From positions 12,553,608-12,617,607 of the forward strand of contig OY755191.1 of assembly GCA_963576735.1 (NCBI GenBank): 64,000 bases of DNA. The letters run 5' to 3'. The position numbers were made by a program, and so were the translations under genes. The notes beneath the pieces were generated by a model that saw only the letters and a program-made list of their open reading frames with translations, made no database searches and had not been told where the DNA came from. The DNA comes from Bedellia somnulentella. Its lineage: Eukaryota; Arthropoda; Insecta; Lepidoptera; Bedelliidae. Positions 55,170-64,000 of this stretch are shown here, piece by piece (within the stretch, counting starts at the first letter, position 1; every line of letters begins with the position of its first letter).

Positions 55170-55246
55170 GTAGGTATGAATTCTAATTCTGAAGCTCTGA
55201 CCACCCCTTTATAGGATTCATAGCTGTGAATATATGTATGTATTAT
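55170..55246 (+). repeat. SINE-like family A, 3' fragment
   Basis: ATTCTGAAGCTCTGACCACC, GGATTCATAGCTGTGAATAT, GTATGTAT tail. Confidence 0.65.
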
Positions 55247-55400
55247 ATATAAAGTTATTAACGAAATTTCATTAAGCAATGAGGCAAGGATCTTATCTCA
55301 AATGCTAACAAAGCTAAATAATGAAGTGCGTCAAGAGAGCTATTTACGCACTTTACAATGGCCCGGTTGTTGTTGTATATCCATACCTCTTATATTTTAA

Positions 55401-55728
55401 CACCCGTGATAGCTCAATGGGTAGAAAACCGCTTATTATGCAGAAGATAAGGTTTGAAATCCTTGGTCGAGCCTTGGTTAATTTATCATGGTTGTTAACG
55501 GTGAGGAAAAACATGGTGAGGAAACCCACATGGCTAAGTTGTACTTTGTCATATGTGACATGCATTCGTACAATACGGCGCGGATAGGCCTGCCCCATAT
55601 CACGTGTGCACACTGTCCAAGTAAAACGTGGGTACTCTGTGACAATGTCACTTGATGTTCAGATGTATTTATAATTCTGCCAACCCCTTTGGCAGTTAGG
55701 TACGGCGTGAACGTTTGAGTTTGAGTTT
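55401..55728 (+). repeat. SINE family B copy, diverged
   Basis: Head ACCCGTGATAGCTCAATGGG, central deletion, ACTCTGTGACAATGTCACTT, terminus CTGCCAACCCCTTTGGCAG and GGCGTGAACG, (TTTGAG)n tail. Confidence 0.88.
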
Positions 55729-55771
55729 AGAGATAGAAGTTTGATAGCTTTATTTAGAACGTATTTATCAT

Positions 55772-55878
55772 ACATACATACATATTCTCACGCCGTTAGT
55801 TCCCATTGGGGTAGGCAGAGACTATCGATCGTCACTTTGTACGATCCTGGCAAACCTCTCTGGCTTCTTATTTATTAT
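55772..55878 (-). repeat. LINE C 3'-end copy with ATGT tail
   Basis: The reverse complement reads AGAAGCCAGAGAGGTTTGCC, GATCGTACAAAGTGACGATC, CTCTGCCTACCCCAATGG, CGGCGTGAGAATATG. The tail is (TATG)n like family A rather than (AAGT)n. Confidence 0.75.
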
Positions 55879-55904
55879 ATATACATATTTTTTGAAATTA
55901 ATAT

Positions 55905-56000
55905 GTAAGGGAAAACATCGTTGGCAAACTCATGGATGTGACAGTGTATACGAACAAAGCGTCGAAAGGCTTGCCCCTTATCACGTGAATAAACTTGATA
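55905..56000 (+). repeat. SINE family B, degenerate middle fragment
   Basis: GGGAAAACATCGTTGGCAAA, GTGACAGTGTATACGAACAA, CCTTATCACGTGAATAAACT. Confidence 0.6.
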
Positions 56001-56142
56001 AGATTCACCCTTCCACATTGGGTTAATCATCTTATAATTTGACTGAGACGTTGCTTGGCCAGTTGTGAAGGTGTTTGAAGTTTAAAGTCTTTTTATATAT
56101 AGTATATTTATATATATATTTACATTTATAGTATATGACGAC

Positions 56143-56402
56143 GTGATAGCTCAATGGGTAGAACACCGGTTATCGTGCAAACGAATAGTGTTCAAATCCC
56201 GGGCCGGGCCTACACCAATTTGTCTTTTCTAAAGACATATGTGTGGTTAATTTATCACGGTTGTTAACAGTGAAGGAAAACATCGTGAGGACATCATGAC
56301 TGAGTTGTACTTAGTCATGTGACAGTGTATTCGTACAAAACGGCGATAGGCCTGCCTCCTATCACGTGAGTACACTGTCCATGCAAAACGTGGGTACTCT
56401 GT
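56143..56402 (+). repeat. SINE family B copy, 3' truncated
   Basis: Intact tRNA-like head (CGTGATAGCTCAATGGGTAG; TGTTCAAATCCCGGG) through AAAACGTGGGTACTCTG, then cut just before the palindrome. A family A copy starts about 25 bases on. Confidence 0.9.
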
Positions 56403-56424
56403 GGTGGGTACGCGCTAAAAAATA

Positions 56425-56674
56425 TACATACATATATATACTCACGGCTATAAATCCCTAGAAGGGGTAGCCAGAGCTAAGGAATTAGAAATTCCTCAGC
56501 TACTTTTGGAAAGTTGAGTGGGGAAAAGATGGTAAGATCAAGGTTGTTGGTGATGGGTCTCCAACCGCATCGCCCAAAAATCCCTTAAAAGCCCCAATAC
56601 CGTTAGTCGCCTCTTACGTACACCCACCGGAAGAAATGGGATAGTGCTATTCTAAGCCGACACTACACAGCAAT
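56425..56674 (-). repeat. SINE-like family A, full-length copy (A2 type)
   Basis: ACATACATATATATACTCACGG tail, A2 marker ACCCACCGGAAGAAATGGG, head CCGACACTACACAGC. Confidence 0.93.
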
Positions 56675-56724
56675 TATGATTTATGATTATTACGATATCC
56701 ACCAGACACTGACAACAGTAAAGA

Positions 56725-56890
56725 AGCCAGGAAAAACAAATTTCGCATCAGTTGTCACTTGGGCCCATAGCTCGTAGCTTGGGGCGTAGGTATACCCGGA
56801 TGTCCTGGGTTCGAGCCCCGCTGGTGAGGAGATTTTCTTTCCTTAATTCATTAGTAAATAATCCCCACATTAGGTTTCATGCACCAACAA
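56725..56890 (+). mobile_element. Family M copy, right arm complete
   Basis: A diverged core (CATAGCTCGTAGCTTGGGGC; CTGGGTTCGAGCCCCGC) is followed by TTTTCTTTCCTTAATTC, TAGTAAATAATCCCCACAT and TAGGTTTCATGCA. This shows the right arm to be a full inverted match of the left arm in the 42.8-kb copy. Confidence 0.65.
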
Positions 56891-58147
56891 GCCTAATGAT
56901 ATCGTGTAAGAGTGTATTTTTGCAAATGCATTATGTTTAATTTGTATGGGTACCCACGATACAGGCTTGCCTAGTGTGGGGCCGCAGGATACATAGTTCT
57001 ACATTGAAATGCGACAGCCTGAGCTACAGAATCTCAAATTCTTCAGCTGTAGACGGGTTTCTTAACCATAACCTGCCTCCTATGACAACCACGATAAAAA
57101 GTGCTATTTTAACCCGAGACTACACGCCAAACTATAAATTTACCTATGCTGTATTACCACAAATTCTTCCGTCTTGTCTTTAACTGTGGTCTCTATTTGT
57201 TCAAGTGTAATTCATATTTGTGTATTAATATAGTGAATCATAAGTGTAGAAGATTGCAGCTTTGTTTGACTTATCTAACCTCGGCTTGATAAAATATTTG
57301 GGCTGATTTAAACTACTTAGCCGAGACTGACTCCATTTGTAGACTAAATCAACTATCTTCTTTTGATCTAAGTAATGCTAGGATAAACAGCTACCTTAAC
57401 CATTTTTGAAACCTTTATATGTTATATAAGTAAACACCGATATACTCTTGTAATATGTATTGTACGGAAGAATGCTATACCAATGTTAAAAGTATTGTTT
57501 AAATTAAAGTAGAGATTAAGTTTATAGTCTTAATATTGGTTCGCGATGCAATAATCACAAATTGAAGTGTTTGTGATACAAATGGAAGCAAAATATTACT
57601 ATGATATGATCACAATTTTAGATTTAGTATTAATGTTTACGAGTTCATTGGTACGAAATAGTCATCTTAACGGTATTGTAGTTGAAACAAGAAATGAATA
57701 ACACTTTTATTATGATGGTATTTTAGTTTAGGTGCTATGGTTAAACATACATAAACTGCCGAAATAACTACCCTTCCTTTTTTGCTTTGCCTATGTCAAG
57801 TTCAAAGATTTATTTTTGGACTCTGCTGCCATCTATGGACGAGTAGGATAAACCATGGACATAGAATGTACACAGTTAGTTCACTAAATCGATCAATTGG
57901 AATCAACTTATCTCTTTGGGTAATTTTACTAATCGAAGAAGCCAAAACCAAAGCGATGGTCCAAATGAACTACTCGGCCAAATGATTTATACTGAACCAA
58001 GCCAAAAGGCCATGTATTCTTTTACTTCTAAATAAATATCTATTTCTAACCTCGAATTATTTATTTACATAAGCGCTAAATTGTGTTATAATTTTAATTT
58101 AATACTTTTAATACAAGTTCTATAACACGTTTTAAGTTTATTACTAA
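56891..58147. other. Upstream region of MYG1; no other gene seen
   Basis: AT-rich with chance ORFs. The promoter of MYG1 should lie in the right part, but I see no clear TATA or initiator. CTGCTGCCATCTATGG at 57818 is a word I recall as frequent near lepidopteran genes. Confidence 0.4.
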
Positions 58148-58267
58148 ATGCTTAAATTATTTTCAAGAATAAAAATAGGTCTACAAGTACAAAACAATCT
58201 TTTAAATAGTAAAAAACAGTCTTTCCAATTCTGTGTATACCAAATCGGCAGATTCAGCAACATGAAA
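58148..58267 (+). CDS. MYG1: MYG1 exonuclease, exon 1 (mitochondrial presequence)
   Basis: The ATG at 58148 gives exactly 40 codons ending in MK, followed by a consensus donor GTAAGTG (58268). The peptide has seven Lys/Arg and no Asp/Glu, the make-up of a mitochondrial targeting presequence, as MYG1 proteins of animals have. Phase 0 joins directly to IGTHDG of exon 2, so the reading frame is exact. A second in-frame ATG at 58262 would give a protein starting MK-IGTHDG without the presequence. MYG1 is a 3'-5' RNA exonuclease reported in nucleolus and mitochondria. Confidence 0.8.
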
Positions 58268-58440
58268 GTAAGTGTATTATTTTACATGATTAATTTACTA
58301 AATATCTCTTCTGATGTCCACCAATACGTTTCTGCTTTCATTCTGATTAGTTTTTTTAACCTAACCTAAGTTCATTTTGAATTTTTATTTAAGTTTAAAT
58401 TAATTTCAGGTTAATCATGTCGGCTAATTGTTTGTTACAG

Positions 58441-58691
58441 ATTGGAACACACGACGGTGTTTTCCACTGTGATGAAATTCTAGCGTGCTACATACTCAAA
58501 CAACTACCATTGTATAAAGATGCAGAAATAGTTCGCACCAGAGACAAAAGCAAACTTTCTGAGTGTGATATAGTAGTGGATGTTGGGGCTGAGTTCAACC
58601 ATGATAAGAAACTGTATGATCACCATCAGAGAGAGTTTGATGAAACACTAAGCTCTGTGAAGCCTGATGTTGGAAAGAAATATGAGATTAA
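58441..58691 (+). CDS. MYG1: MYG1 exonuclease, exon 2 (conserved core start)
   Basis: The acceptor TTGTTACAG ends at 58440 and the donor GTAAGT begins at 58692; 251 bases, leaving phase 2. The peptide starts [20 protein letters not shown] and continues with [15 protein letters not shown] and YDHHQREF. These are the signature blocks of the MYG1/UPF0160 family, including the DHH metal-binding motif (DHHQR). About 84 residues of a protein usually 340-380 long are here; later exons lie beyond the window or after the LINE. A second possible acceptor (TTTCAG, ending 58409) would put an ATG at 58417 in frame ([14 protein letters not shown]). Confidence 0.9.
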
Positions 58692-58902
58692 GTAAGTTGT
58701 ACAATAAGCCTATGAACAAAAGTTTAACTACTCCCCATTGAGAAAAAGACTAGCAGAAATGCACAGCATGTAACAATACTACATGTTTATTACATTATCC
58801 CATTAATGGATAAGAATATTTAATACAAAATGTTATATTAATTGTTGGTTTATGCACATTATCCAATACTTCTACTATTGGGTATTTCCACGAAACCTTA
58901 CC

Positions 58903-59154
58903 CTACATACATACATATACTCACGGCTGTAAATCCCTAGAAGGGGTAGCCAGAGCTAAGGAATTAGAAATTCCTCAGCCACTTTTGGAAATGAGAGTGG
59001 GGAAAAGATGGTAAAAGTAAAGGTTGTTGGTGATAGGTCTCCGACCGCATCGCCCAAAAATCCCTTAAGAGCCCCAATACCGTTAGTCGCCTCTTACGTA
59101 CACCCACCGGAAGAAATGGGGTAGTGCTATTCTAAGCCGACACTACACAGCAAC
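58903..59154 (-). repeat. SINE-like family A, full-length copy (A2 type)
   Basis: In MYG1 intron 2, antisense to the gene. ACATACATACATATACTCACGG tail, A2 marker CACCCACCGGAAGAAATG, head CCGACACTACACAGC. Confidence 0.93.
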
Positions 59155-59231
59155 CTTACCCTACTGTGATAAATATTAAATGTGTTATTTACTAAATCAA
59201 ATAATATATCTGGCGTTCTTAATAATCATGC

Positions 59232-59278
59232 ATTCAATCGAGCCCCTTAATAGGGATATATATGGGCTGTGAGGAGGT
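59232..59278 (+). repeat. Family K 3' scrap
   Basis: TCGAGCCCCTTAATAGGGAT, ATATGGGCTGTGAGG match the tail part of the 2.9-kb copy. Confidence 0.55.
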
Positions 59279-59403
59279 GGAGTGTTTTCAAGTTCTGTGT
59301 AAAATTTGCCTAATCATTAGAAGAAATTATTGGTTTTATACCAAATCTCATGTAAATTTCCTGTATTTTATAACCCAAAATGACTTTTAATAAAACAATG
59401 TTG

Positions 59404-59932
59404 ATTAAAACATTTTATAAAAAAAAGTAAAAAAAAGTAAAAGACATTTATTTGGCAAATTAACACACATACACACAAACGTAAACAGAATGACACATAA
59501 TAGAAAACACATTGAAAACACAAAGATAAAAAATATATATAGGAAAAACATTAATTAACATTGCCAAAAGGGTGTCGTCTCAGCATGTGTGCCTGGAACG
59601 GGACAAAGACCGTTCCGAGACACGCTGGTTTTCAGCCGACACCGCCTAATTTAAACAAAACAAAAATATAATATAACAAGATAAAACAAACCTACACATT
59701 TTTATTTTATAACTAACAACGTTTCAAATACTAACAAAATTTCAATAACTAACAATAAAATAAAAAAAACACTCATTATATTGTAAGTACATACTAATTA
59801 ATAAATAAAGTAAAAAATATAAAAATAGATATATAGGTAATATGATATAATACATATAACATAGATAGATAGATTAGAAAAATGGTTTCCGCAATTGGTC
59901 ACTGTAGGGCCATTTCACGTGGGCCACGGCCG
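59404..59932 (-). mobile_element. 3' UTR and tail of the large LINE
   Basis: The non-coding part after the ORF2 stop. On the minus strand it ends with AATAAATG and then a T-rich (CTTTTTTTTA)n-like tail instead of poly(A). At 59572-59642 three nested helices can form: GTGTCG/CGACAC, CAGCATGTGT/ACACGCTG and GGAACGG/CCGTTCC with an 8-base loop. This probably is the recognition structure for its reverse transcriptase. Confidence 0.7.
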
Positions 59933-62900
59933 TCATTCTATCCACCCGAGCTCTACCCAGAAGTCAACAAGTTGTGTCAAATGTTTTAAGTGATTTGTCA
60001 TACTACCTGTCTTTTCCAAGTTGGTGTGGCGTTGGTTGTTCAAGGTGTTGCACTCGAACATTACGTGGTTTACCGTCTCTTCTGTCTCCATGCAGGCTCT
60101 GCATAGTGGGCTGTCTGTAATTCCTAGTGTAAAGTAGTGTTTGTTCAGTGAGCAGTGTCCTGTTATGATACCTGTAACCATTCGTAGTTTCCTCCTGTCT
60201 AGGTTCAAGAGTCTTTTAGTGAGATGTGGATCCAGGTTCGGCATTGCTTCTTTGGATTGTCGACATTCTGACAGGGCGTGCCATATTGCCTTGTGTTGTT
60301 CTTGGGTTCGTTCCCTTAGCCAAGTGCGATATTGATTGTATGGGATTGGTATAATTGGTTCTGGTCCTTCTATTATATTGCTGGATCCTCTGCGGGCTAG
60401 TTCATCGGCCGCATCATTTCCAAGCGAATTGCTGTGTCCTTTTATCCACTGCAGTGTGATGTTGTTTTTCTTGGATATACATTCAAGTGACTCGTGACAT
60501 TGTAGTATAATTCCGTTGTTGGTTTCGTTGCCTTTCAGAGTGTATAACACTGCTTTGCTGTCTGAGAGTATTCTAATATTTGTATTTTCAACTTTTCTGT
60601 TTATTATGGCTGTTGTTGCTAGGAGTAGGCCTATGCACTCAGCTTGATAGACACTATTGTGTTTTCCTAGCGTTGAGTATGTCTTGATGTTGAGGTCATA
60701 TGAAAAGGCTCCTGCCCCTGTTCCATCATTTGTTTTCGATCCGTCTGTGTATATTCTCAACTCTTTTATGTTGGGGTGGTCGTTTGGTTCTTCCTCAAGA
60801 TTGACTTGATAGTGTTTGTTGAAGATGTATCTCTTTTGTATTCTGTCACATGGCCCTGCCAATAGGGGTTGATATTCCATCGCCTCCGCCATGATTGTTG
60901 TATGTTTTATTCTGGAGTCTTTACTCAATGTTTTGTTTCGATCTAATCTTATGGTGGCCATTGCTGCTTCTTGTTGTATATAAAGATGTAAGGGGGGCAG
61001 GTTGAACATAGCTTGCAGAGCAGCTGTTGGTGTTGTTTTCATGGCTCCCGATATCGCTATGCATGCCATTCTTTGTACTTTCTCTAGGTCTTTTTGACAT
61101 GTGCTCAGCACGGTCCTTGGCCACCAAACCAGGGCACCGTATGATATAATTGGTCTTATCACTGTTGTATATAGCCAATGTGTGATACGTGGGTGTAGTC
61201 CCCAGTTCTTTCCTAGTATCTTCTTACATTGCCATAATGCTATTGTGGCTTTCTTGATTGTGTTTTCTAAGTGTTTGTTCCATAGCAATTTGCTGTCTAG
61301 TGTAACTCCTAGGTATTTTACCGTCTTCGATAGAGTGAGCGTTGTATTAAATAGTTTTGGTGGGTCTGAAATATTTATTTTGGTCTTTTTTGTGAAGAGT
61401 ATCATTTCAGTTTTGTTGGGATTCACGCTGAGCTGCTGTTCTTCACACCATTTTTCTACTATTTTAAGTGCGTGATTCATTTGGTTAGATATCGTGTTTT
61501 CGTTTTGCCCGTCTATAAGAATTACAATGTCATCTGCATAGCCGACGGCATAGTATCCCTTGTTGTTGAGTTGCCGTAGGAGGTCGTCTACCACTAGGTT
61601 CCAGAGTAGTGGGGATAGTACACCACCCTGGGGGCAGCCTCTCATTACTCGGGCTCTGGTCACCTCGTTTAATTCGACTTGTACGGCTCTTTGTCCCAGC
61701 ATGTTCCCGATCCAATTTCTCATGGTGGGGTCGATATTGTATCTTTTGAGTGCTGTGTTTATACATTGGAAGGTGGTCTTGTCGAAAGCTCCCTCTATAT
61801 CTATAAGTACAGCCAGTGTCATAAGTTTTTGACTCATTGCTATCTCAATTTTTGACACCACTTCGTGTAGGGCTGTTTCTGTAGATTTGCCTGCAGTATA
61901 GGCATGTTGTCTTTTGTGTAGCGGCTTGACTTTAAGTGGTCCGTCTCTAATATGTCTGTCGCATAACCTCTCAAGTGTCTTGAGTATGAAAGATGTTAGA
62001 CTTATCGGTCTGAAGGACTTGGCTTGTTTGTAGTCTGTCTTCCCTGGTTTTGGTATGAAGGTGGCTTTCACTTCCCTCCAGGAGGGTGGAATGTAGCGAT
62101 GTGCGAGGCATGCCTGAAATATATCTAAAAGCCATTGTGTTATGCTGTCCTCTGCCCATTGTAGGAAGGCAGGGATTATACCGTCTAAACCAGGGGATTT
62201 GAAAGGTTCAAAGGTGTTGATGGCCCAACGAATGTGGTCTTCAGTGACAATTTTGTTGGCTATTTTCCAGTCTTCTGGTGTGGGTTTTGTGTGGTTTGTT
62301 TCCCATGTGTTTTCGTTCTCGATGTGGCAGTTGGGGAAGTGTGATCTTAGAAGCTCTGCACACGTTTCTTGGTCTGTACCTGTGTATGTTCCATCAGGCT
62401 TCTTAAGTGTGCTGAGGATTTTCCTGTCATCGGTTGACAGTATTTTCCTGACTCTGTTGGCTTCGTTGTTTCTTTTGATTGTTTCTGTGTATTCTTTCCA
62501 TGCCTTTCTTTGGCAGGCTCTGGTGTCTTTTTTGTACTGATCTCGCGCTGCCTTGAAGGTGTCCCATGCTTGCGGTTGTCTTATGTGCTTGGCTCTGTTG
62601 AATAATTTTCGTAGTTCCTGTCTTTGTTTTTCTAGTTTCTTGTTCCACCACTTGTCTTTTGGTTCCCCGGTGCGTACCTGTGTTAGGGGACAACTGGTTT
62701 CATATGATGTTATTATAGAATTAGTAAGAATACTTACATTAGTGTCTATTTGGTTGGTATCTTCTTTCATTACCTTTCGTTCGTGTTTTGCCAGTTCAGA
62801 TTCGACGAGGTTTCTGAAAGTGATCTTGTCGGTGCGCCGTGGGTTGCGCCGTGGCTCTGGTGGTTTGATGTTGTAGTCTATGTTAAAGCATATCCATCTG

Positions 62901-63640
62901 TGATCAGATAAAGATAATACTTCAGTACAAACTCTCCAATCTGTGGACATTGAAAAAGCTTGATTAGTGGCAAAAGTGGCGTCTACTATGGTTTGTCCTC
63001 TTGATGTTACCCAAGTTGGTTCTGAGCCCACATTGAGTATGTTAAGATTAGTGGTAAGTAAGTAGAGTGATAATTCATCACCTCTCTTGTTGGAGTCAGG
63101 GCAGCCCCACATTGGGTGATGAGCGTTGGTGTCTGCGCCTATTATTATTTCATGTTTGTATGTATCAATATACTTTACCAGATCTATCACTTCCGTAGGA
63201 GGGCAGCCTGCGTCTGCATCTCCAGGCATGTAGACTGAAGCTAGTATAATGTCTGTGGTGCCTTCTTCTTCATCTTGGACTCCGAGTCTTAAGGTTGTTA
63301 AATCTCTGGAGCAGAATTGAGATAAAGGCATAGTGTTGTAATGTTTAGGTACATATATACATGTTCTGGGTTGGTCTTTGGTATTTGTATTAAGAATAAG
63401 CTTACCTCCAATATTACTGAGTCCACATATTCTGTTGTCTCGCACCCATGGTTCTTGTATTAGTGCGATGGTGTTGTTATTTTTCTCCAGTTCTCTTCTA
63501 AGTGTAGTTGTAGCTATTCTGCTATGCTGGAGATTTGCTTGTATTATTTTTATTTTATTTTTGTTAATTTTGTTATTTTCTTTGTTGGGTTTGGCGTTGT
63601 AAGATTGAGTGCTAACTTGCTTAGTCGGAGAGAGTGACAT
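59933..63640 (-). CDS. Non-LTR retrotransposon ORF2: endonuclease, reverse transcriptase, RNase H
   Basis: 1235 codons without interruption. Residues ~30-255 form an APE-type endonuclease (QANLQHS, IQEPW, GADTNAHHPMWG, SDHRW). Residues ~525-790 are the reverse transcriptase (FRPISLTS, LIDIEGAFD, GCPQGGVLSPLLW, and YADD at 701-704). Residues ~960-1085 are RNase H with Asp966, Glu1001, Asp1027 and the GNDAAD block. A CX2CX8HX4C zinc motif follows at 1180-1197. EN-RT-RNase H in this order points to the I/LOA side of the Jockey superfamily, since R1 and Jockey lack RNase H; the clade is tentative. All catalytic residues are present, so the copy may be young. The ATG at 63640 overlaps the ORF1 end by 20 bases in another frame. 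It is antisense to MYG1, in its second intron. Confidence 0.95.
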   Translation of the reverse strand: MSLSPTKQVSTQSYNAKPNKENNKINKNKIKIIQANLQHSRIATTTLRRELEKNNNTIALIQEPWVRDNRICGLSNIGGKLILNTNTKDQPRTCIYVPKHYNTMPLSQFCSRDLTTLRLGVQDEEEGTTDIILASVYMPGDADAGCPPTEVIDLVKYIDTYKHEIIIGADTNAHHPMWGCPDSNKRGDELSLYLLTTNLNILNVGSEPTWVTSRGQTIVDATFATNQAFSMSTDWRVCTEVLSLSDHRWICFNIDYNIKPPEPRRNPRRTDKITFRNLVESELAKHERKVMKEDTNQIDTNVSILTNSIITSYETSCPLTQVRTGEPKDKWWNKKLEKQRQELRKLFNRAKHIRQPQAWDTFKAARDQYKKDTRACQRKAWKEYTETIKRNNEANRVRKILSTDDRKILSTLKKPDGTYTGTDQETCAELLRSHFPNCHIENENTWETNHTKPTPEDWKIANKIVTEDHIRWAINTFEPFKSPGLDGIIPAFLQWAEDSITQWLLDIFQACLAHRYIPPSWREVKATFIPKPGKTDYKQAKSFRPISLTSFILKTLERLCDRHIRDGPLKVKPLHKRQHAYTAGKSTETALHEVVSKIEIAMSQKLMTLAVLIDIEGAFDKTTFQCINTALKRYNIDPTMRNWIGNMLGQRAVQVELNEVTRARVMRGCPQGGVLSPLLWNLVVDDLLRQLNNKGYYAVGYADDIVILIDGQNENTISNQMNHALKIVEKWCEEQQLSVNPNKTEMILFTKKTKINISDPPKLFNTTLTLSKTVKYLGVTLDSKLLWNKHLENTIKKATIALWQCKKILGKNWGLHPRITHWLYTTVIRPIISYGALVWWPRTVLSTCQKDLEKVQRMACIAISGAMKTTPTAALQAMFNLPPLHLYIQQEAAMATIRLDRNKTLSKDSRIKHTTIMAEAMEYQPLLAGPCDRIQKRYIFNKHYQVNLEEEPNDHPNIKELRIYTDGSKTNDGTGAGAFSYDLNIKTYSTLGKHNSVYQAECIGLLLATTAIINRKVENTNIRILSDSKAVLYTLKGNETNNGIILQCHESLECISKKNNITLQWIKGHSNSLGNDAADELARRGSSNIIEGPEPIIPIPYNQYRTWLRERTQEQHKAIWHALSECRQSKEAMPNLDPHLTKRLLNLDRRKLRMVTGIITGHCSLNKHYFTLGITDSPLCRACMETEETVNHVMFECNTLNNQRHTNLEKTGSMTNHLKHLTQLVDFWVELGWIE

Positions 63641-64000
63641 CGCAGGGCTCGTTCAATCCTAACTCTGTCTCGGTATCTTCTGGCTCATCTTGTCTCGGTG
63701 AGGAGTGCAGAATCCAGTCTTCAGCTCGCTTCTGTTCTGTTAAGGCCATATCTGCTAACCTTTCTGTCTCCTTTTGTATCTCGCACATTTCACTCTCACT
63801 GATTGTTATGTCATCGAGATCGTTGGTCTCCATCGGTGTTGACTTCTCTGTCTCTGGTTCCGGTGGCACGTCTGTCAGTTTGCCCTTGCTCAGGAAGCGG
63901 ACGTATATAGTACCGGTTAGGTAATGTATCCGCCGCTCCCTCAGCATGAGCTTCTTGACCTCCTCCGGGTGAAGGTGGAGAGTAAGGTACATACCCTTCC
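63621..64000 (-). CDS. Non-LTR retrotransposon ORF1, C-terminal part
   Basis: Frame open to the window edge; the ATG at 63992 is probably internal because the frame continues upstream (KG before M). The visible ~125 residues start MYLTLHLHPEEVKKLM and turn acidic (many Glu/Asp, PPEPETEKS), ending CDVTLSD. No zinc knuckle is in this part; if present it lies beyond the window. The stop at 63621 falls 20 bases inside ORF2, a common overlap in such elements, consistent with reinitiation or frameshift for ORF2. Confidence 0.8.
   Translation of the reverse strand, partial: KGMYLTLHLHPEEVKKLMLRERRIHYLTGTIYVRFLSKGKLTDVPPEPETEKSTPMETNDLDDITISESEMCEIQKETERLADMALTEQKRAEDWILHSSPRQDEPEDTETELGLNEPCDVTLSD

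Noticed and set aside
57782..57985. 67-codon ORF upstream of MYG1
   Set aside because: No family resemblance and AT-rich chance composition; more likely upstream non-coding DNA.
60141..62876. Plus-strand ORFs of 64-132 codons opposite the LINE
   Set aside because: They are antisense shadows of the 1235-codon ORF2.
1..64000. CRISPR array or prokaryotic operon
   Set aside because: Direct repeats are dispersed SINEs in both orientations with decay, not regular spacers; genes have introns.

Overview
This is nuclear DNA of an insect, very probably a moth or butterfly. The sequence is AT-rich with isolated GC-rich exons that end in GTAAGT-type splice donors. It is packed with tRNA-derived SINEs and with LINE 3' ends of the types common in Lepidoptera. 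No prokaryotic features, CRISPR arrays or viral genomes were seen. The species cannot be named from the sequence.

Host genes are few. A first coding exon of a secreted fibroblast growth factor (branchless-like FGF) lies on the minus strand at about 27.1-27.3 kb. Its donor opens an intron that would fill 1-27 kb, and no second FGF exon is visible in the window. On the plus strand at the right, MYG1 starts: a 40-residue mitochondrial-presequence exon (58148-58267), then an exon carrying the conserved core with the DHH motif (58441-58691). A THAP zinc-finger first exon with a splice donor (13828-13907) lies between weakly related inverted sequences and may belong to a DNA transposon. The right end (59.4-64.0 kb) holds a minus-strand non-LTR retrotransposon inside MYG1 intron 2. 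Its ORF2 is uninterrupted (1235 codons: endonuclease, reverse transcriptase, RNase H, CCHC) and its ORF1 runs off the window.

Most of the rest is repeats. Family A is a SINE-like element of about 240 bp with a (TATG)n tail; I count 43 full or partial copies, about a tenth of the window. Family B is a tRNA-headed SINE of about 370 bp with 17 copies. Family C is an RTE-like LINE with a coding C-terminal piece at 28.1-28.6 kb and many 3' fragments; C2 is a short non-coding family with the same tail. Family M has a tRNA-like core between inverted arms. Families J, K and E, one long-TIR MITE and several RTE 3' ends complete the set.

The most interesting observation is that A, B, C2 and LINE C, unrelated over their bodies, share one 3' terminus: a two-tier stem-loop, then CGTGA, then a short tandem-repeat tail. 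The outer stem shows a compensatory base-pair swap between A (GGC...GCC) and B/C (GCC...GGC), so the folded RNA appears to be what is conserved. In LINE C the same segment is also the end of the reverse-transcriptase reading frame, with the stop codon supplied by the tail repeat. This fits several SINE lineages using one LINE's machinery. Other notable items are a 527-bp insertion with a 13-bp target-site duplication and two inverted tRNA-like cores, two near-perfect hairpins, a nested stem-loop in the large LINE's 3' UTR, and a strong shortage of family A from 12.0 to 29.5 kb around the FGF exon.
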